A stretch of 64,000 nt of DNA, from the NCBI RefSeq assembly GCF_016651435.1, contig NZ_JAEPRJ010000001.1, positions 124,001-188,000 of the forward strand, written 5' to 3'. Position numbers and translations under genes: made by a program. Position 1 is the stretch's first letter, and the number at the start of each line of letters is the position of its first letter. Below, piece after piece: positions 16,772 through 26,140 of this stretch. This stretch comes from Catonella massiliensis (GTDB taxonomy: Bacteria > Bacillota > Clostridia > Lachnospirales > Lachnospiraceae). A model generated the notes under the pieces. The model was not told where the DNA came from. It worked only from the letters and a program-made list of their open reading frames with translations, and searched no databases.

Positions 16772-19465
16772 ATGAAAAAAGAACTTGAGAAGACCTACGA
16801 TCCGAAGCAGATTGAGGACAAAATCTATCATAACTGGACTGAGAAGGGATATTTCCATGCGGAAGTAAATCCTAACAAGAAGCCATTTACCATAGTTATG
16901 CCGCCACCAAATATCACAGGACAGCTTCACATGGGACATGCATTAGACAATACCATGCAGGACATCCTCATCCGTTTTAAGAGGATGCAGGGCTATGAGG
17001 CACTGTGGCAGGCAGGAACTGACCACGCTTCCATAGCTACTGAGGCTAAGATAGTAGAAAAGCTTAAAGAAGAGGGTACTTCTAAGGAAGAACTTGGTAG
17101 AGAAGGCTTTCTTAAGCGTGCATGGGAATGGAAGGATGAGTACGGCGGAAGAATCATTTCACAGCTTAAAAAGCTTGGCTCATCCTGCGACTGGGAGAGA
17201 GAACGCTTTACTATGGACGAGGGCTGCTCTGAGGCGGTTAAAGAGGTATTTGTAAAGCTTTATGACAAGAAGCTCATTTACAAGGGCTCAAGGCTTGTAA
17301 ACTGGTGCCCTGTATGTAATACCTCCATTTCAGATGCTGAGGTTGAGCACGAGGAAAAGGCAGGGCATTTCTGGCATATCAAATACCCTATTATGGAAGA
17401 CGGGAAGCCTAGCACAACCAACTTCCTTGAATTTGCCACCACACGTCCTGAGACCATGCTTGGAGATACAGCTGTAGCGGTAAATCCTGAGGATGAAAGA
17501 TATACCTACCTTAAGGGGAAGACAGTATGGCTTCCTATAGCAGAGCGTGAAATCCCTGTGATTGAAGATAGCTATGTAGATATGGAATTTGGTACAGGTG
17601 TAGTTAAGATTACTCCTGCTCACGACCCTAACGACTTCGAAGTAGGTAAACGCCATGGCCTCCCTGAAATCAACATCATGAATGATGATGCTACCATCAA
17701 TGAAAATGGTGGCAAGTACGAAGGTCTTGACAGATATGAGGCTAGAAAGAAGATCGTTGAGGAGCTTGACAGCCTTGGACTCCTTGGCAGGATAGAAGAC
17801 CACAGCCACAATGTAGGTACCTGTTACCGCTGTCACAGCGTAGTTGAGCCTCTTATCAAAGAGCAGTGGTTTGTAAAAATGGATGAAATGATTAAGCCTG
17901 CAAGCGAGGCTGTAAAGACAGGTGAGATTAAGCTCATCCCTGAGAGAATGGACAAAACCTATTTTAACTGGACAGACAATATCAGAGACTGGTGTATATC
18001 CAGACAGCTCTGGTGGGGACATAGAATACCTGCCTGGTACTGCGGTGATTGTGGAGAGATTATAGTTGCCAAGGAAGAGCCAAAGGTGTGCCCTAAGTGC
18101 GGTAAGTCACATCTTAAGCAGGATGAGGATACCCTTGATACCTGGTTTTCATCAGCACTTTGGCCATTTTCAACACTTGGCTGGCCTAATGAGACTCCTG
18201 AATACAAGTATTTCTACCCTACAGATGTGCTTGTAACAGGCTATGACATCATCTTCTTCTGGGTTATAAGGATGATATTTTCCGCTTACGAACAGACAGG
18301 AAAGGCACCTTTTCATACTGTTATGTTCCACGGCCTTGTAAGGGATTCACAGGGACGTAAGATGAGTAAATCGCTTGGCAACGGTATAGATCCGCTTGAA
18401 ATCATAGACAAATACGGTGCTGATGCACTTAGGTTTACACTAATCACAGGTAATGCACCCGGTAATGACATGCGTTTCTACAACGAAAGAGTGGAAGCAA
18501 GCAGAAATTTTGCCAACAAGGTATGGAATGCATCAAGATTTATCATGATGAACCTGGACGCCGCAGAAGTTCCTGCTAACATTGACCTCTCTGAACTTAC
18601 TCCTGCCGATAAATGGATACTTAGCAGGGCAAACAAGCTCTCAGCAGAAATGACTGAGAACATGGATGCTTTTGAGCTTGGTATAGCAGTTCAGAAGGTA
18701 TATGACTTCATTTGGGAGGAGTTCTGTGACTGGTATATCGAAATGGTGAAGCCTCGCCTTTACAGCGATACTGATAAGACCAAGGCAGCTGCCTTATTTA
18801 CACTTAAGACGGTACTTATCAATATGCTGAAACTCCTCCATCCTTTCATGCCTTTTGTTACAGAGGAAATCTATCAGGCACTTCGTGAAAATGAGCCTAA
18901 TGAGGCAGTTAAGTCTGCTATGGAAGAGAGCATTATGATATCTAATTGGCCTACATTTAAGGCAGAGTGGGATTTTGCGAAGGAAGAGGCAGAAGTTGCC
19001 CTTATCAAAGAGGCCGTAAAGAGTATCAGAGCGGTGCGTACAGATAAGAATGTACCACCTTCAAGGAAGGCAAAGGTTATAGTCGTTTCTGACAAGGAGG
19101 AGGTAAGAAAGGTATTTACAGAGGGTGAGAGCTTCTTTGCAAGTCTTTCTTATGCAAGTGAGGTAGAGGTACAGGCAGATAAGTCTGGAATTGATGACAA
19201 TGCAGTATCTGCGGTTATATCTCAGGCAGTAATCTACATGCCTTTTAGCGACCTTGTAGACATAGATAAGGAAGTGGAGAGACTTGAAAAAGAGCATAAG
19301 AGGCTTGAAGGAGAGATTGCCCGCTCAAACGGTATGCTAAGCAACGAGAAGTTCGTATCCAAGGCTCCTGAGGCTAAGATAAATGAGGAGAAGGAGAAGC
19401 TCGCTAAATATACCGAGATGCTTAAGCAGGTAGAAGAACAGCTGGGAAGACTTAAGAAAAACTAA
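16772..19465 (+). CDS. valS: Valyl-tRNA synthetase
   Basis: 897 residues, normal length. Charges tRNA-Val with valine in the cytoplasm. Class I signatures: [14 protein letters not shown] (HIGH motif, ~43-56) and [11 protein letters not shown] (KMSKS near 530). [22 protein letters not shown] near 220-241 lies in the editing domain that removes Thr. Zinc-type pairs CPVC (~178) and CGDCGE...CPKCGK (~424-450) are present. The C-terminal ~65 residues form the tRNA-binding coiled coil ([20 protein letters not shown]). Preceded by AAAGGAGGATTAC and controlled by the T-box leader. Confidence 0.97.
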   Translation: MKKELEKTYDPKQIEDKIYHNWTEKGYFHAEVNPNKKPFTIVMPPPNITGQLHMGHALDNTMQDILIRFKRMQGYEALWQAGTDHASIATEAKIVEKLKEEGTSKEELGREGFLKRAWEWKDEYGGRIISQLKKLGSSCDWERERFTMDEGCSEAVKEVFVKLYDKKLIYKGSRLVNWCPVCNTSISDAEVEHEEKAGHFWHIKYPIMEDGKPSTTNFLEFATTRPETMLGDTAVAVNPEDERYTYLKGKTVWLPIAEREIPVIEDSYVDMEFGTGVVKITPAHDPNDFEVGKRHGLPEINIMNDDATINENGGKYEGLDRYEARKKIVEELDSLGLLGRIEDHSHNVGTCYRCHSVVEPLIKEQWFVKMDEMIKPASEAVKTGEIKLIPERMDKTYFNWTDNIRDWCISRQLWWGHRIPAWYCGDCGEIIVAKEEPKVCPKCGKSHLKQDEDTLDTWFSSALWPFSTLGWPNETPEYKYFYPTDVLVTGYDIIFFWVIRMIFSAYEQTGKAPFHTVMFHGLVRDSQGRKMSKSLGNGIDPLEIIDKYGADALRFTLITGNAPGNDMRFYNERVEASRNFANKVWNASRFIMMNLDAAEVPANIDLSELTPADKWILSRANKLSAEMTENMDAFELGIAVQKVYDFIWEEFCDWYIEMVKPRLYSDTDKTKAAALFTLKTVLINMLKLLHPFMPFVTEEIYQALRENEPNEAVKSAMEESIMISNWPTFKAEWDFAKEEAEVALIKEAVKSIRAVRTDKNVPPSRKAKVIVVSDKEEVRKVFTEGESFFASLSYASEVEVQADKSGIDDNAVSAVISQAVIYMPFSDLVDIDKEVERLEKEHKRLEGEIARSNGMLSNEKFVSKAPEAKINEEKEKLAKYTEMLKQVEEQLGRLKKN

Positions 19466-19571
19466 GGATTTAGAATTAAGTCCAAAGGGGCATAAAACTC
19501 AAGGTATATAAGTACTTGGAATTAAAGATGCCAGGTAATAAAGATGTTATGACAGATTCTTACAGCTAATT

Positions 19572-19617
19572 AAAACCGGTACAGGTAACGGATATTCCGC
19601 CATCTGTGCCGGTTTTT
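19572..19617 (+). terminator. Terminator after valS
   Basis: AAAACCGGTACAG (19572-19584) pairs with CTGTGCCGGTTTTT (19604-19617) with one G-U; U-run present. It lies between valS and the converging ATPase gene. Confidence 0.8.
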
Positions 19618-19691
19618 GACTAGCATTAAAGGCTATCGAATAATGAGAGCCAGACAAATGAAGTTTATCAACAGTGCAACTCTCATAATTC

Positions 19692-21143
19692 CTATAGATT
19701 CACAATCGTATTCAAGTCATAAAGATAAATATTTTTAGAAGCCTTTGCCTCCGTAAGTATTTTCTTATCGAAGCCTGATTCTGAAAAAAGAGCATAGTAG
19801 AACTTGGCTTTTTCCTTTTCGTGAGTAAGCTTTGCTACGGTGCTAATATACTCTGAGTAATCAAAAGGGACATTCTTAAACTTACATTCACCGACTAGAT
19901 ATTCCTTATTATTCCTTCCTATACCTAGAAGGTCTATCTCTGTTTCGGCTATCCTTAGTCCGCTTGAGGCTTTGCTATCATGCATGGTAGTCTTTCCAAA
20001 CCATCGTCCAAGCTTAATGATACGAAATGGGAGCTGGTCTTTCTTTTGAAGTTCCATGATAAACTGTCTGCATACGTCTTCAAATGCTAAAGAGGCAAAT
20101 TCATGAAGAGAAGGCTCTACTATGTATTTATGCACGCCTTCTACATCGCCGTCTTCAAGCTGTGAGATATTTGCGTATCCGAAAGCGTACCAAAATCTAA
20201 AGAAGTTGTCATTTAACCTGTATAAACCTCTTTTCGTATTTGCCATTTCCTTTGTAGATGATTCAATGGAAAATTCGCGGCTTATAAGTCCAAGTTCAAT
20301 TAGATTTTTTAAGTATACACTCGTTTTTGAAGTATCTTCAACCATTGATTTTTGACTGATATCATTTAGCTTGGTGCTGCCTAGGGCAACGGCCTCTATA
20401 ACTGAGTTGTAAACGGAAGTTTCCCTAAGTTCCTGATGCAGCAAAAACTCTACCTCACTGTATAACACCGAACCTTTGGTAAGTATACCACGTTTTATAT
20501 TTTCTCTAAGTGGAAGTTCAGGATTAAACTGTTTTAAGTAATGTGGGATACCTCCAAGGATGGAGTATGCATATACCTTATCCCTTTCAGAATAATTAGG
20601 GAAAAACTGTATCGCGTCATAGAAGCCCATCTCCTTCATTTTATATACACCGGTAGCTCTGCCGTATAGAGGATTTTTCTCTGACAGAATTTCCTTTTCG
20701 ATAAAGCTCATAGAGCTACCGCAGAGAATTATCATTACATTTTTATCCTTAAATTCTATATCCCAGAGGTTTTGTAAGATAGAAGGTATGCTGGGGTTTC
20801 CCTTACACATATACGGGAATTCGTCAATTATAATTAGTTTTTTACTGTCTCTGTATGGAAGGTCAAGGACCGAGCGAAAAGCCTTTTCCCAATCAGAAAA
20901 TTCGCTTATATAATCTCTAGCAGGAATATTTTCTTTGAGGAGGATAGAGGAAAATCTACTCAGCTGTGCCTTATCGGTGCTTTGAGTACAGGAAAAAAAT
21001 ACATGGGGTTTATCCTTACAAAACTCGCGGAGCGTCTCAGTTTTACCCACACGCCTCCTGCCGTAAAGAACAATTAACTGTCCTTTATTCTCGTTATATC
21101 TATCATTAAGGAACTGCAATTCTTGCTCTCTTCCAATAAACAT
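19692..21143 (-). CDS. AAA ATPase of the archaeal-type ATPase / DUF234 family
   Basis: 483 residues starting MFIGREQELQFLNDRY; this ATG has GGAGGT 4 nt upstream, so an ATG four codons earlier is rejected. Walker A is YGRRRVGKTET (~28-38), Walker B KKLIIIDEFPYM (~105-116), sensor CGSSMSFIEKEI (~145). After a winged-helix part (~250-300), the C-terminal DUF234 nuclease-like region has IAETEIDLLGIGRNNKEYLVGECKF (split here: IAETEIDLLGIG, then YLVGECKF), the E...D...ExK pattern of PD-(D/E)XK enzymes. Members are common, often orphan, and of uncertain role (mobile or defence genes are suggested). It has its own promoter and repeat operator. Confidence 0.85.
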   Translation of the reverse strand: MFIGREQELQFLNDRYNENKGQLIVLYGRRRVGKTETLREFCKDKPHVFFSCTQSTDKAQLSRFSSILLKENIPARDYISEFSDWEKAFRSVLDLPYRDSKKLIIIDEFPYMCKGNPSIPSILQNLWDIEFKDKNVMIILCGSSMSFIEKEILSEKNPLYGRATGVYKMKEMGFYDAIQFFPNYSERDKVYAYSILGGIPHYLKQFNPELPLRENIKRGILTKGSVLYSEVEFLLHQELRETSVYNSVIEAVALGSTKLNDISQKSMVEDTSKTSVYLKNLIELGLISREFSIESSTKEMANTKRGLYRLNDNFFRFWYAFGYANISQLEDGDVEGVHKYIVEPSLHEFASLAFEDVCRQFIMELQKKDQLPFRIIKLGRWFGKTTMHDSKASSGLRIAETEIDLLGIGRNNKEYLVGECKFKNVPFDYSEYISTVAKLTHEKEKAKFYYALFSESGFDKKILTEAKASKNIYLYDLNTIVNL

Positions 21144-21156
21144 GTTGACCTCCATA

Positions 21157-21197
21157 ATATCAAATCGTGATTTAGTAAATCGTGATTTGATATTATA
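21157..21197 (-). promoter_or_regulatory. -10 box and repeat operator of the ATPase gene
   Basis: AAATCGTGATTT occurs twice, at 21162-21173 and 21177-21188 (15-nt spacing), inside a 10-bp inverted repeat ATATCAAATC/GATTTGATAT (21157-21166/21184-21193). TATAAT on the minus strand is at 21192-21197, so the repeats sit at the start point. This looks like a repressor site. No good -35 was found. Confidence 0.5.
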
Positions 21198-21224
21198 TTA
21201 ACAGCAAAAATAAAAAAAAGCAAG

Positions 21225-21263
21225 AAAAAACTGCCGCCTTAACAAATTTTATTAAGGTGGCAG
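21225..21263 (-). terminator. Terminator of the chemoreceptor gene
   Basis: On the minus strand CTGCCACCTTAA pairs with TTAAGGCGGCAG (one mismatch; plus-strand 21252-21263 and 21231-21242), followed by TTTTTT. Confidence 0.8.
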
Positions 21264-21271
21264 CAAAGCTA

Positions 21272-23398
21272 TTACAGATTAAACTTAGAAACCTCTGACT
21301 GCAACTGTGATGCAATATCAGCAAGGCTCTCAGATGCCTGAGAAATGTTCTGGATAGCCTGTACCTGAGTATCTACAGATGCCGCAACCTCTTCAGTTGT
21401 TGCTGCATTCTCCTCTGCTATTGCAGAAAGATTCTCAACTACCTTAACTACGTTTTCATTCTCGGTCTTTATCTGAGTAGAGGACTCATTGATGCTCTCT
21501 ACAATTCTCTTGCTTCCTTCGAGTTCAGCAGATATTTCAGCAAGCTTGTCATTTGTTTCCTTGACCTTGCTTCCCTGTCTGTCAATGATTTCATTAGACA
21601 GCTTAATCATATCTACAGCTTCCTTAGCCTTCTTCTTAAGCTCGTCAATAACTTCTCTAATCTCGCCTGTGAACTTAGCGGAATCCTCTGCAAGCTTTCT
21701 AACCTCATCAGCAACGACAGCAAAGCCTCTTCCGGCCTCTCCGGCTCTTGCAGCCTCGATGGCAGCATTTAATGAGAGGAGATTAGTCTGGTCTGAGATA
21801 GACTGTATCATCTCACTTGCGCTTGCAATTGCTTCTGTAGCATCATTTGTCTCCTGAATTACGTCTGATACCTTTTCAGATATTTCCTTGTTCTCTCCGG
21901 TTATCTGTACAAGCTCATTCATAATCACATTACTTTCATCCTTCAGGCTGTTAATATGCTCCATTGAATGTGAAAGCTTTTCCTGTATCTCTACCATGCC
22001 GTCAAGAAGCTCGCCTGATTTCTCAACTGAGCCTGCAGCACTCTGAGTATCCTCTGCCTGGCTCATAGCGCCCTCGGATATATTGTTTACAGCATTAGAT
22101 ACATCATTTGATGAAGAGGAAGCAGACTGTGCAGTTGCTGTAAGCTCCTCAGCTGTAGCTGCTGTATTCTGCGCGTGTGAAGAGATGTTATTAACTATAG
22201 AAGAGAGGTTCTCTGTCATAGTTTTTATTGACCTCATTACATTTGCAATCTCATCCTTGCCCTTCATGTACTTTGTGGCATTGGCTGTTTCATCAGATAT
22301 ATCAAGGTCGTAATTAGCCATCTTATGCATAGCCTTCTCTATGAGTGCCATAGGCCTTGCCACACGGGTAATCATAAGGAAGATAACTATTCCTGCTATT
22401 ATCGAAATGATTGCTGCGTGATATATGATGTTGCTAAGAACAAACTGTGTAGCGTGTTCAACCACCCTTCTGTATGAAATGATATTTTCAAGGCACCATT
22501 TTTTATCTACCCCAGGGAAATTAACTACAACATAGGTGATTTTTCCAGGTAAGTCCGTACCTGCTATTGTTTCTTCGGACTGCTTGAAACCATTCGCAAT
22601 GGCTTCAGCCACATTTGCCTTTGCCTCAGGAACCTGCTCAAATAGGTTCTTTGCAACCTCACTGTCATCCATAGCATTTGCTATAAAGAAACCGGTGTCT
22701 GTAAGGAGTCCCTTAAATTCTTCACCATCTGTTGAATCATCCTTAAAATCCTGCTGTAAATCACTTAAAAGTATGTCTACAACAACAGCTCCCACTGCCT
22801 TATCCTTGTATGATATAGGAATACAGTATGAAGTCTTCAACTGGTTATCTGTATCAATATAAGGGTCTAAAAGAATAGGCTTATTTCCTGATAATGTAGC
22901 ACTATACCATTCTTTATCATCAATTCCATCCTCATAAGTGGAGATGACTTTGCCATCCTCACGTTCGATATACTCTGAAAAACGGCCATCTTTAGCATCC
23001 TTACCATCAAATCCATTCTCAGTAAAGTAAATGCCAACACCTGATATAAAGTCGTTGTTGTCAAATATCTGCTTTGCGCTGCCTACAATCATACTCCTGC
23101 TTCTGTTTTCAAGAGGAACATCATTAAGCATGGCCTCTGCTATGGACTTTACATCATAGCCAATCTGATATGCACCGGCAAACTGACTTTCAATCTTGTA
23201 AGCTATCTTCTTTGCTTCTTCAAGCTTTGCGGTTTCAACGTTTTGAATAGCAGTTTCTTTTTCGTAGTTGTTATCAAATACCGCCTTTGCTCCTAAAACT
23301 ACAAGCAAAACAAGCGATACAATAAGACCTACTCTTACTGCAAAACTATTGAAAATGCTCTTCTTTTCGGTAGTCTTTCTTTCCTTATTTTTTCCCAT
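21272..23398 (-). CDS. Methyl-accepting chemotaxis protein with extracellular Cache-type sensor
   Basis: 708 residues; ATG at 23398 has GGAGGG 4 nt upstream, better than the ATG four codons earlier. Membrane segment 1 (~24-40), then an outside sensor of ~280 residues with dCache-like sequence ([35 protein letters not shown]), membrane segment 2 (~325-347, [20 protein letters not shown]), HAMP, and a long signalling helix pair whose hairpin tip has the invariant [19 protein letters not shown]. It passes ligand binding to CheA/CheW. The ligand is unknown; such Cache sensors often bind amino acids or carboxylates. A sigma-D promoter precedes it. Confidence 0.95.
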   Translation of the reverse strand: MGKNKERKTTEKKSIFNSFAVRVGLIVSLVLLVVLGAKAVFDNNYEKETAIQNVETAKLEEAKKIAYKIESQFAGAYQIGYDVKSIAEAMLNDVPLENRSRSMIVGSAKQIFDNNDFISGVGIYFTENGFDGKDAKDGRFSEYIEREDGKVISTYEDGIDDKEWYSATLSGNKPILLDPYIDTDNQLKTSYCIPISYKDKAVGAVVVDILLSDLQQDFKDDSTDGEEFKGLLTDTGFFIANAMDDSEVAKNLFEQVPEAKANVAEAIANGFKQSEETIAGTDLPGKITYVVVNFPGVDKKWCLENIISYRRVVEHATQFVLSNIIYHAAIISIIAGIVIFLMITRVARPMALIEKAMHKMANYDLDISDETANATKYMKGKDEIANVMRSIKTMTENLSSIVNNISSHAQNTAATAEELTATAQSASSSSNDVSNAVNNISEGAMSQAEDTQSAAGSVEKSGELLDGMVEIQEKLSHSMEHINSLKDESNVIMNELVQITGENKEISEKVSDVIQETNDATEAIASASEMIQSISDQTNLLSLNAAIEAARAGEAGRGFAVVADEVRKLAEDSAKFTGEIREVIDELKKKAKEAVDMIKLSNEIIDRQGSKVKETNDKLAEISAELEGSKRIVESINESSTQIKTENENVVKVVENLSAIAEENAATTEEVAASVDTQVQAIQNISQASESLADIASQLQSEVSKFNL

Positions 23399-23454
23399 GG
23401 TTCCCTCCATTCGTGAAAAATATATTATTTAAGGTACTTTACTTCCATAAACAT

Positions 23455-23482
23455 ATATCGGCAGGTATTACCCGTTTGTTTA
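23455..23482 (-). promoter_or_regulatory. Sigma-D (flagellar) promoter of the chemoreceptor gene
   Basis: On the minus strand TAAA (23479-23482), 16 nt, then GCCGATAT (23455-23462). The -10 equals the sigma-D/sigma-28 consensus; the spacer is one nt longer than the usual 15. Leader ~50 nt. It implies a flagellar sigma factor in the genome. Confidence 0.7.
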
Positions 23483-23574
23483 GCGGCAGACAGGTTTTAT
23501 TTGGCAGATTAAATAGCGCTGTATCTATCCACATTAATTTAAGAAGTAAGCCTATGATTAATTCTTGTTTCTAA

Positions 23575-23638
23575 TTGAATAAGACTACAAAATGTGGTAT
23601 CATTTTAGGGTGGAAAAACTATAAATATACCACATTTT
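23575..23638 (+). promoter_or_regulatory. Promoter and dyad operator of the small ORF-TPR-dut operon
   Basis: TTGAAT (23575-23580), 17 bp, TATCAT (23598-23603). A 12-bp inverted repeat AAAATGTGGTAT (23589-23600) / ATACCACATTTT (23627-23638) overlaps the -10, so a dimeric regulator or leader hairpin is likely. Confidence 0.5.
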
Positions 23639-23668
23639 TGATATAGCTACGATATGAAGGGAGTTATT

Positions 23669-23812
23669 ATGTTGGATTTTGAAAAAGAACTTGAGAAGTT
23701 TAAGCCAAGCCTTGAAATCGAAGAGGTGGCTGATGTTGTCAGACATAACGATGTGTCAGATGTTGCCGACCTGATTAAGGAAGTACTTAAAGAAACCAGA
23801 GAAACGAGGTAA
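23669..23812 (+). CDS. Small acidic helical protein, 47 residues
   Basis: ATG at 23669 with GAAGGGAG about 6 nt upstream; ends TAA at 23812, four bases before the TPR gene. The product begins MLDFEKELEKFKPSLEIEE and continues with VADVVRHNDVSDVADLI, ending in KETRETR. It is charged, probably helical, with no signal or membrane segment. Its strong ribosome site, in-frame fit with the operon promoter and coding-like third positions support a real gene. I do not recognise the family. Being first in an operon with a TPR membrane protein and dUTPase, it may be an adaptor or regulator. Confidence 0.65.
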   Translation: MLDFEKELEKFKPSLEIEEVADVVRHNDVSDVADLIKEVLKETRETR

Positions 23813-23816
23813 ATAT

Positions 23817-25196
23817 ATGCAGTGCCCATATTGTAAGGCAACACTCACAGCCGGGGACACTTGTGAAAAATGCGGCAGTGACGTAAAGCTATTTAAGAAA
23901 CTATACAGTATATCAAACAGATGCTACAATGAAGGACTCGAAAAGGCTAAGGCAAGGGATTTGTCCGGTGCGGTGATAAGCCTTCAAAACAGCTTAAAGA
24001 TAAATAAAAAGAATACCGAGGCTAGAAACCTCTTAGGACTTATATACAGCGAAATGGGCGAGACAGTGGATGCCCTCAGTGAGTGGATAATAAGCAGTCA
24101 TTTTGAGCCTGATAATAACCTCGCGTCCGAATACCTGTCGTTTTTTCAAAACAATCCGACCAGGCTTGATGCAGCGGGGCAGGTTATCAAAAAGTACAAT
24201 GCCTCACTAAAGCTTGTTAAGTCCGGCAACTATGACCTTGCCATCATTCAGCTTAAAAAGCTGATTTCCCTTAACCCTAAGCATGTCAAAGGCTTACAGC
24301 TTCTTGGCCTCTTAAATATCAAGGCTGGCAATATCTCACAGGCTAAGAAATACCTTAAGATGGCACTAAAGGTAGATAAAATGAACCCTCTTGCCATGCT
24401 TTATATGGCTGAGGTCAAGGGGAAGAGCCAGGGAGAGGATGTGACAGAGGACAATGATGCCAATAAACTTGTCCTAAATGCAAGAGAATCCTTTGCTCCT
24501 ATGAATGCTTACAGAGATAACAAACACGGAATCCTGCCTTGGATTAGTCTTTTGGCAGGAATAGTGCTTGGCATGGCATTTTTTATGATTGCAATCGTGC
24601 CTGGTATAAGGGCTAAGTCTGTCTCCAATAAGAATACCGAGATAGTTAGCCTCAATGAGACCATGGCTAAGACCAATGCGGAGTTTGACAGCATCAAGAG
24701 CGAAAATGCAGAGCTTAAGAAAAAGGTAGAGACTCTTGAGACTAAGAATAAACAGCTTTCAGAAACCACCAAGAAGAATGAAAATAACGGCTTTGGTGCT
24801 CTTGTTGAGGCTGCGGCATATTATACTATGGATGATAAGGCAAAGTCGGCTGATACCTTGGTAAAGGTAGATAAGTCCACCCTTAAGGATAAGAACATGC
24901 TAAACCTCTACAACCAGCTTTCTGTGAAGGTATTTGCTGAGCAGTCTGCAAGGCTGTATCAGGAAGGCTATACCCAGTATAGCAGGGGAAAGTATAAGGA
25001 AGCACTTAAAGCATTTGAAACTTCCCTAAAGATGAATCCTGAAAATGTCGACTCTATGTACTTTACTGCCAGAAGCTACGACAGGTCCGGAGACAAGACT
25101 AAAGCCATTGAATGGTACAATAAGATTGTAGAAAAGCATGGAGATACCCAAAGAGCGGTAGAGGCCAAGAGGATGCTCACATTGTTAGGAGAATAA
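23817..25196 (+). CDS. Membrane TPR protein with N-terminal zinc ribbon
   Basis: 459 residues. The first 19 residues hold a zinc ribbon (Cys3, Cys6, Cys16, Cys19). TPR-like helix pairs cover ~30-205 (TEARNLLGLIYSEMGETVDAL; LQLLGLLNIKAGNISQAKKYL, each split by single helices). One membrane segment lies at ~240-263, a coiled coil at ~275-325, and two further TPRs at ~370-455 (YSRGKYKEALKAFETSLKMN). The topology suggests TPRs on both membrane faces, with the ribbon inside. Likely a scaffold; partner unknown. No clear ribosome site precedes it, so translation may be coupled to the small ORF four bases upstream. Its stop directly abuts the dut start. Confidence 0.85.
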   Translation: MQCPYCKATLTAGDTCEKCGSDVKLFKKLYSISNRCYNEGLEKAKARDLSGAVISLQNSLKINKKNTEARNLLGLIYSEMGETVDALSEWIISSHFEPDNNLASEYLSFFQNNPTRLDAAGQVIKKYNASLKLVKSGNYDLAIIQLKKLISLNPKHVKGLQLLGLLNIKAGNISQAKKYLKMALKVDKMNPLAMLYMAEVKGKSQGEDVTEDNDANKLVLNARESFAPMNAYRDNKHGILPWISLLAGIVLGMAFFMIAIVPGIRAKSVSNKNTEIVSLNETMAKTNAEFDSIKSENAELKKKVETLETKNKQLSETTKKNENNGFGALVEAAAYYTMDDKAKSADTLVKVDKSTLKDKNMLNLYNQLSVKVFAEQSARLYQEGYTQYSRGKYKEALKAFETSLKMNPENVDSMYFTARSYDRSGDKTKAIEWYNKIVEKHGDTQRAVEAKRMLTLLGE

Positions 25197-25631
25197 ATGG
25201 AAACGATAAAGATAAAATATTTTACGGATAAGATTGATAAACTCTGCTATATAGCCGGCAATTCAGATTGGATAGACCTTAGAGTAGCAGAAGATGTGGT
25301 GATGAAAAAGGGTGAATTCAGACTCATAAGACTTGGGGTGGCTATGGAGCTGCCCCGGGGATATGAGGCACACGTAGTGCCAAGAAGCTCAACCTATAAA
25401 AATTTTGGGCTCATCCAGACCAACCACATGGGAGTGATTGACGAGAGCTACAAGGGAGATGCTGATGAATGGAAATGGCCTGCCCTGGCTATGCGTGACA
25501 CAGAGGTTCATGTAGGCGACAGGCTTTGCCAATTCCGTATAATGAAACATCAGCCGCAGATAAACTTCCTTGAAGTTGACTCTCTTGAAAATGAGGACAG
25601 AGGCGGTTTTGGAACCAGCGGCACTAACTAG
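25197..25631 (+). CDS. dut: dUTP diphosphatase (trimeric dUTPase)
   Basis: 144 residues, beginning at the base after the TPR stop. It hydrolyses dUTP to dUMP and PPi, keeping uracil out of DNA and supplying dTMP synthesis. Motifs in order: [11 protein letters not shown] (motif 1), [11 protein letters not shown] (motif 2), [13 protein letters not shown] (motif 3, with uracil-binding and catalytic Asp), GDRLCQFRI (motif 4), and [10 protein letters not shown] (motif 5, Gly-rich phosphate cap). An insert in the middle ([14 protein letters not shown]) replaces the usual short loop. Its stop codon overlaps the stop of the converging Xre gene in CTAG. Confidence 0.92.
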   Translation: METIKIKYFTDKIDKLCYIAGNSDWIDLRVAEDVVMKKGEFRLIRLGVAMELPRGYEAHVVPRSSTYKNFGLIQTNHMGVIDESYKGDADEWKWPALAMRDTEVHVGDRLCQFRIMKHQPQINFLEVDSLENEDRGGFGTSGTN

Positions 25632-25984
25632 GACTGCTTACGGTTCCTTTTGTTTTCCTGTCTGTCAAGAAGATATTCTGCATAATCTCTTATAGATGCT
25701 GCACTTTCAGGCATGAGCTGCTGGTATACAAGGAAGAAATCAACTATTTCCTTGTCAAGTATTTCTCCGCCAATAGGAAGTGCAGAGTCGGATACACCTA
25801 GCAGGTAATCGCAGGTTACGTCAAATTCTTTAGACAAAGCAATCAGCTTTTCAAAGGAAGGCTCGTTTCTGTTTGATTCGTAGTTTGAGATAGCTGTAGG
25901 CTTAAGTCCCAGTATGCCGGCAAGTTCGCCCTGAGTAAGTCCTTTTTTCTGGCGGAGCTGTTTAAGTCTCAAATGAAAGTTCAT
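25628..25984 (-). CDS. Xre-family HTH transcriptional regulator
   Basis: 118 residues with AGGAGG 6 nt before ATG. The Cro/C1-type HTH is at ~5-62: [20 protein letters not shown], then [20 protein letters not shown], and [11 protein letters not shown]. The C-terminal ~50 residues are helical ([26 protein letters not shown]), probably for dimerisation. Its own promoter has a palindrome at the start point (26052-26065), which suggests autorepression. It may also act on the divergent histidine kinase operon. Confidence 0.92.
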   Translation of the reverse strand: MNFHLRLKQLRQKKGLTQGELAGILGLKPTAISNYESNRNEPSFEKLIALSKEFDVTCDYLLGVSDSALPIGGEILDKEIVDFFLVYQQLMPESAASIRDYAEYLLDRQENKRNRKQS

Positions 25985-26051
25985 ATGTTACCTCCTGTAA
26001 TGATATATTTGAAATAAAGAGATTGTATAACAAAACAACATACTACAAATA

Positions 26052-26094
26052 TATAGTATACTATAAATATATAATTTTGAACGTAAAATGTCAA
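26052..26094 (-). promoter_or_regulatory. Promoter and start-point palindrome of the Xre gene
   Basis: Minus strand TTGACA (26089-26094), 17 bp, TATATT (26066-26071). A perfect 14-bp palindrome TATAGTATACTATA (26052-26065) directly follows the -10, covering the expected start: a likely operator for the Xre protein itself. Confidence 0.65.
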
Positions 26095-26110
26095 ACGTTA
26101 TTGCAAAAAA

Positions 26111-26127
26111 ATACACAAATTGTGTAT
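26111..26127 (+). promoter_or_regulatory. 17-bp palindrome before the histidine kinase gene
   Basis: Perfect dyad ATACACAA-A-TTGTGTAT. It overlaps a possible promoter (TTGCAA 26101-26106, 18 bp, TATAGT 26125-26130), which would give a nearly leaderless mRNA for the ATG at 26141, so the promoter call is weak, while the dyad is plain. Confidence 0.45.
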
Positions 26128-26140
26128 AGTGGGGTGGATT

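Noticed and set aside
19640..19690. ATGAGAG/CTCTCAT inverted repeat as terminator of the ATPase gene
   Set aside because: Only 7 bp, a long loop and no U-run on the minus strand.
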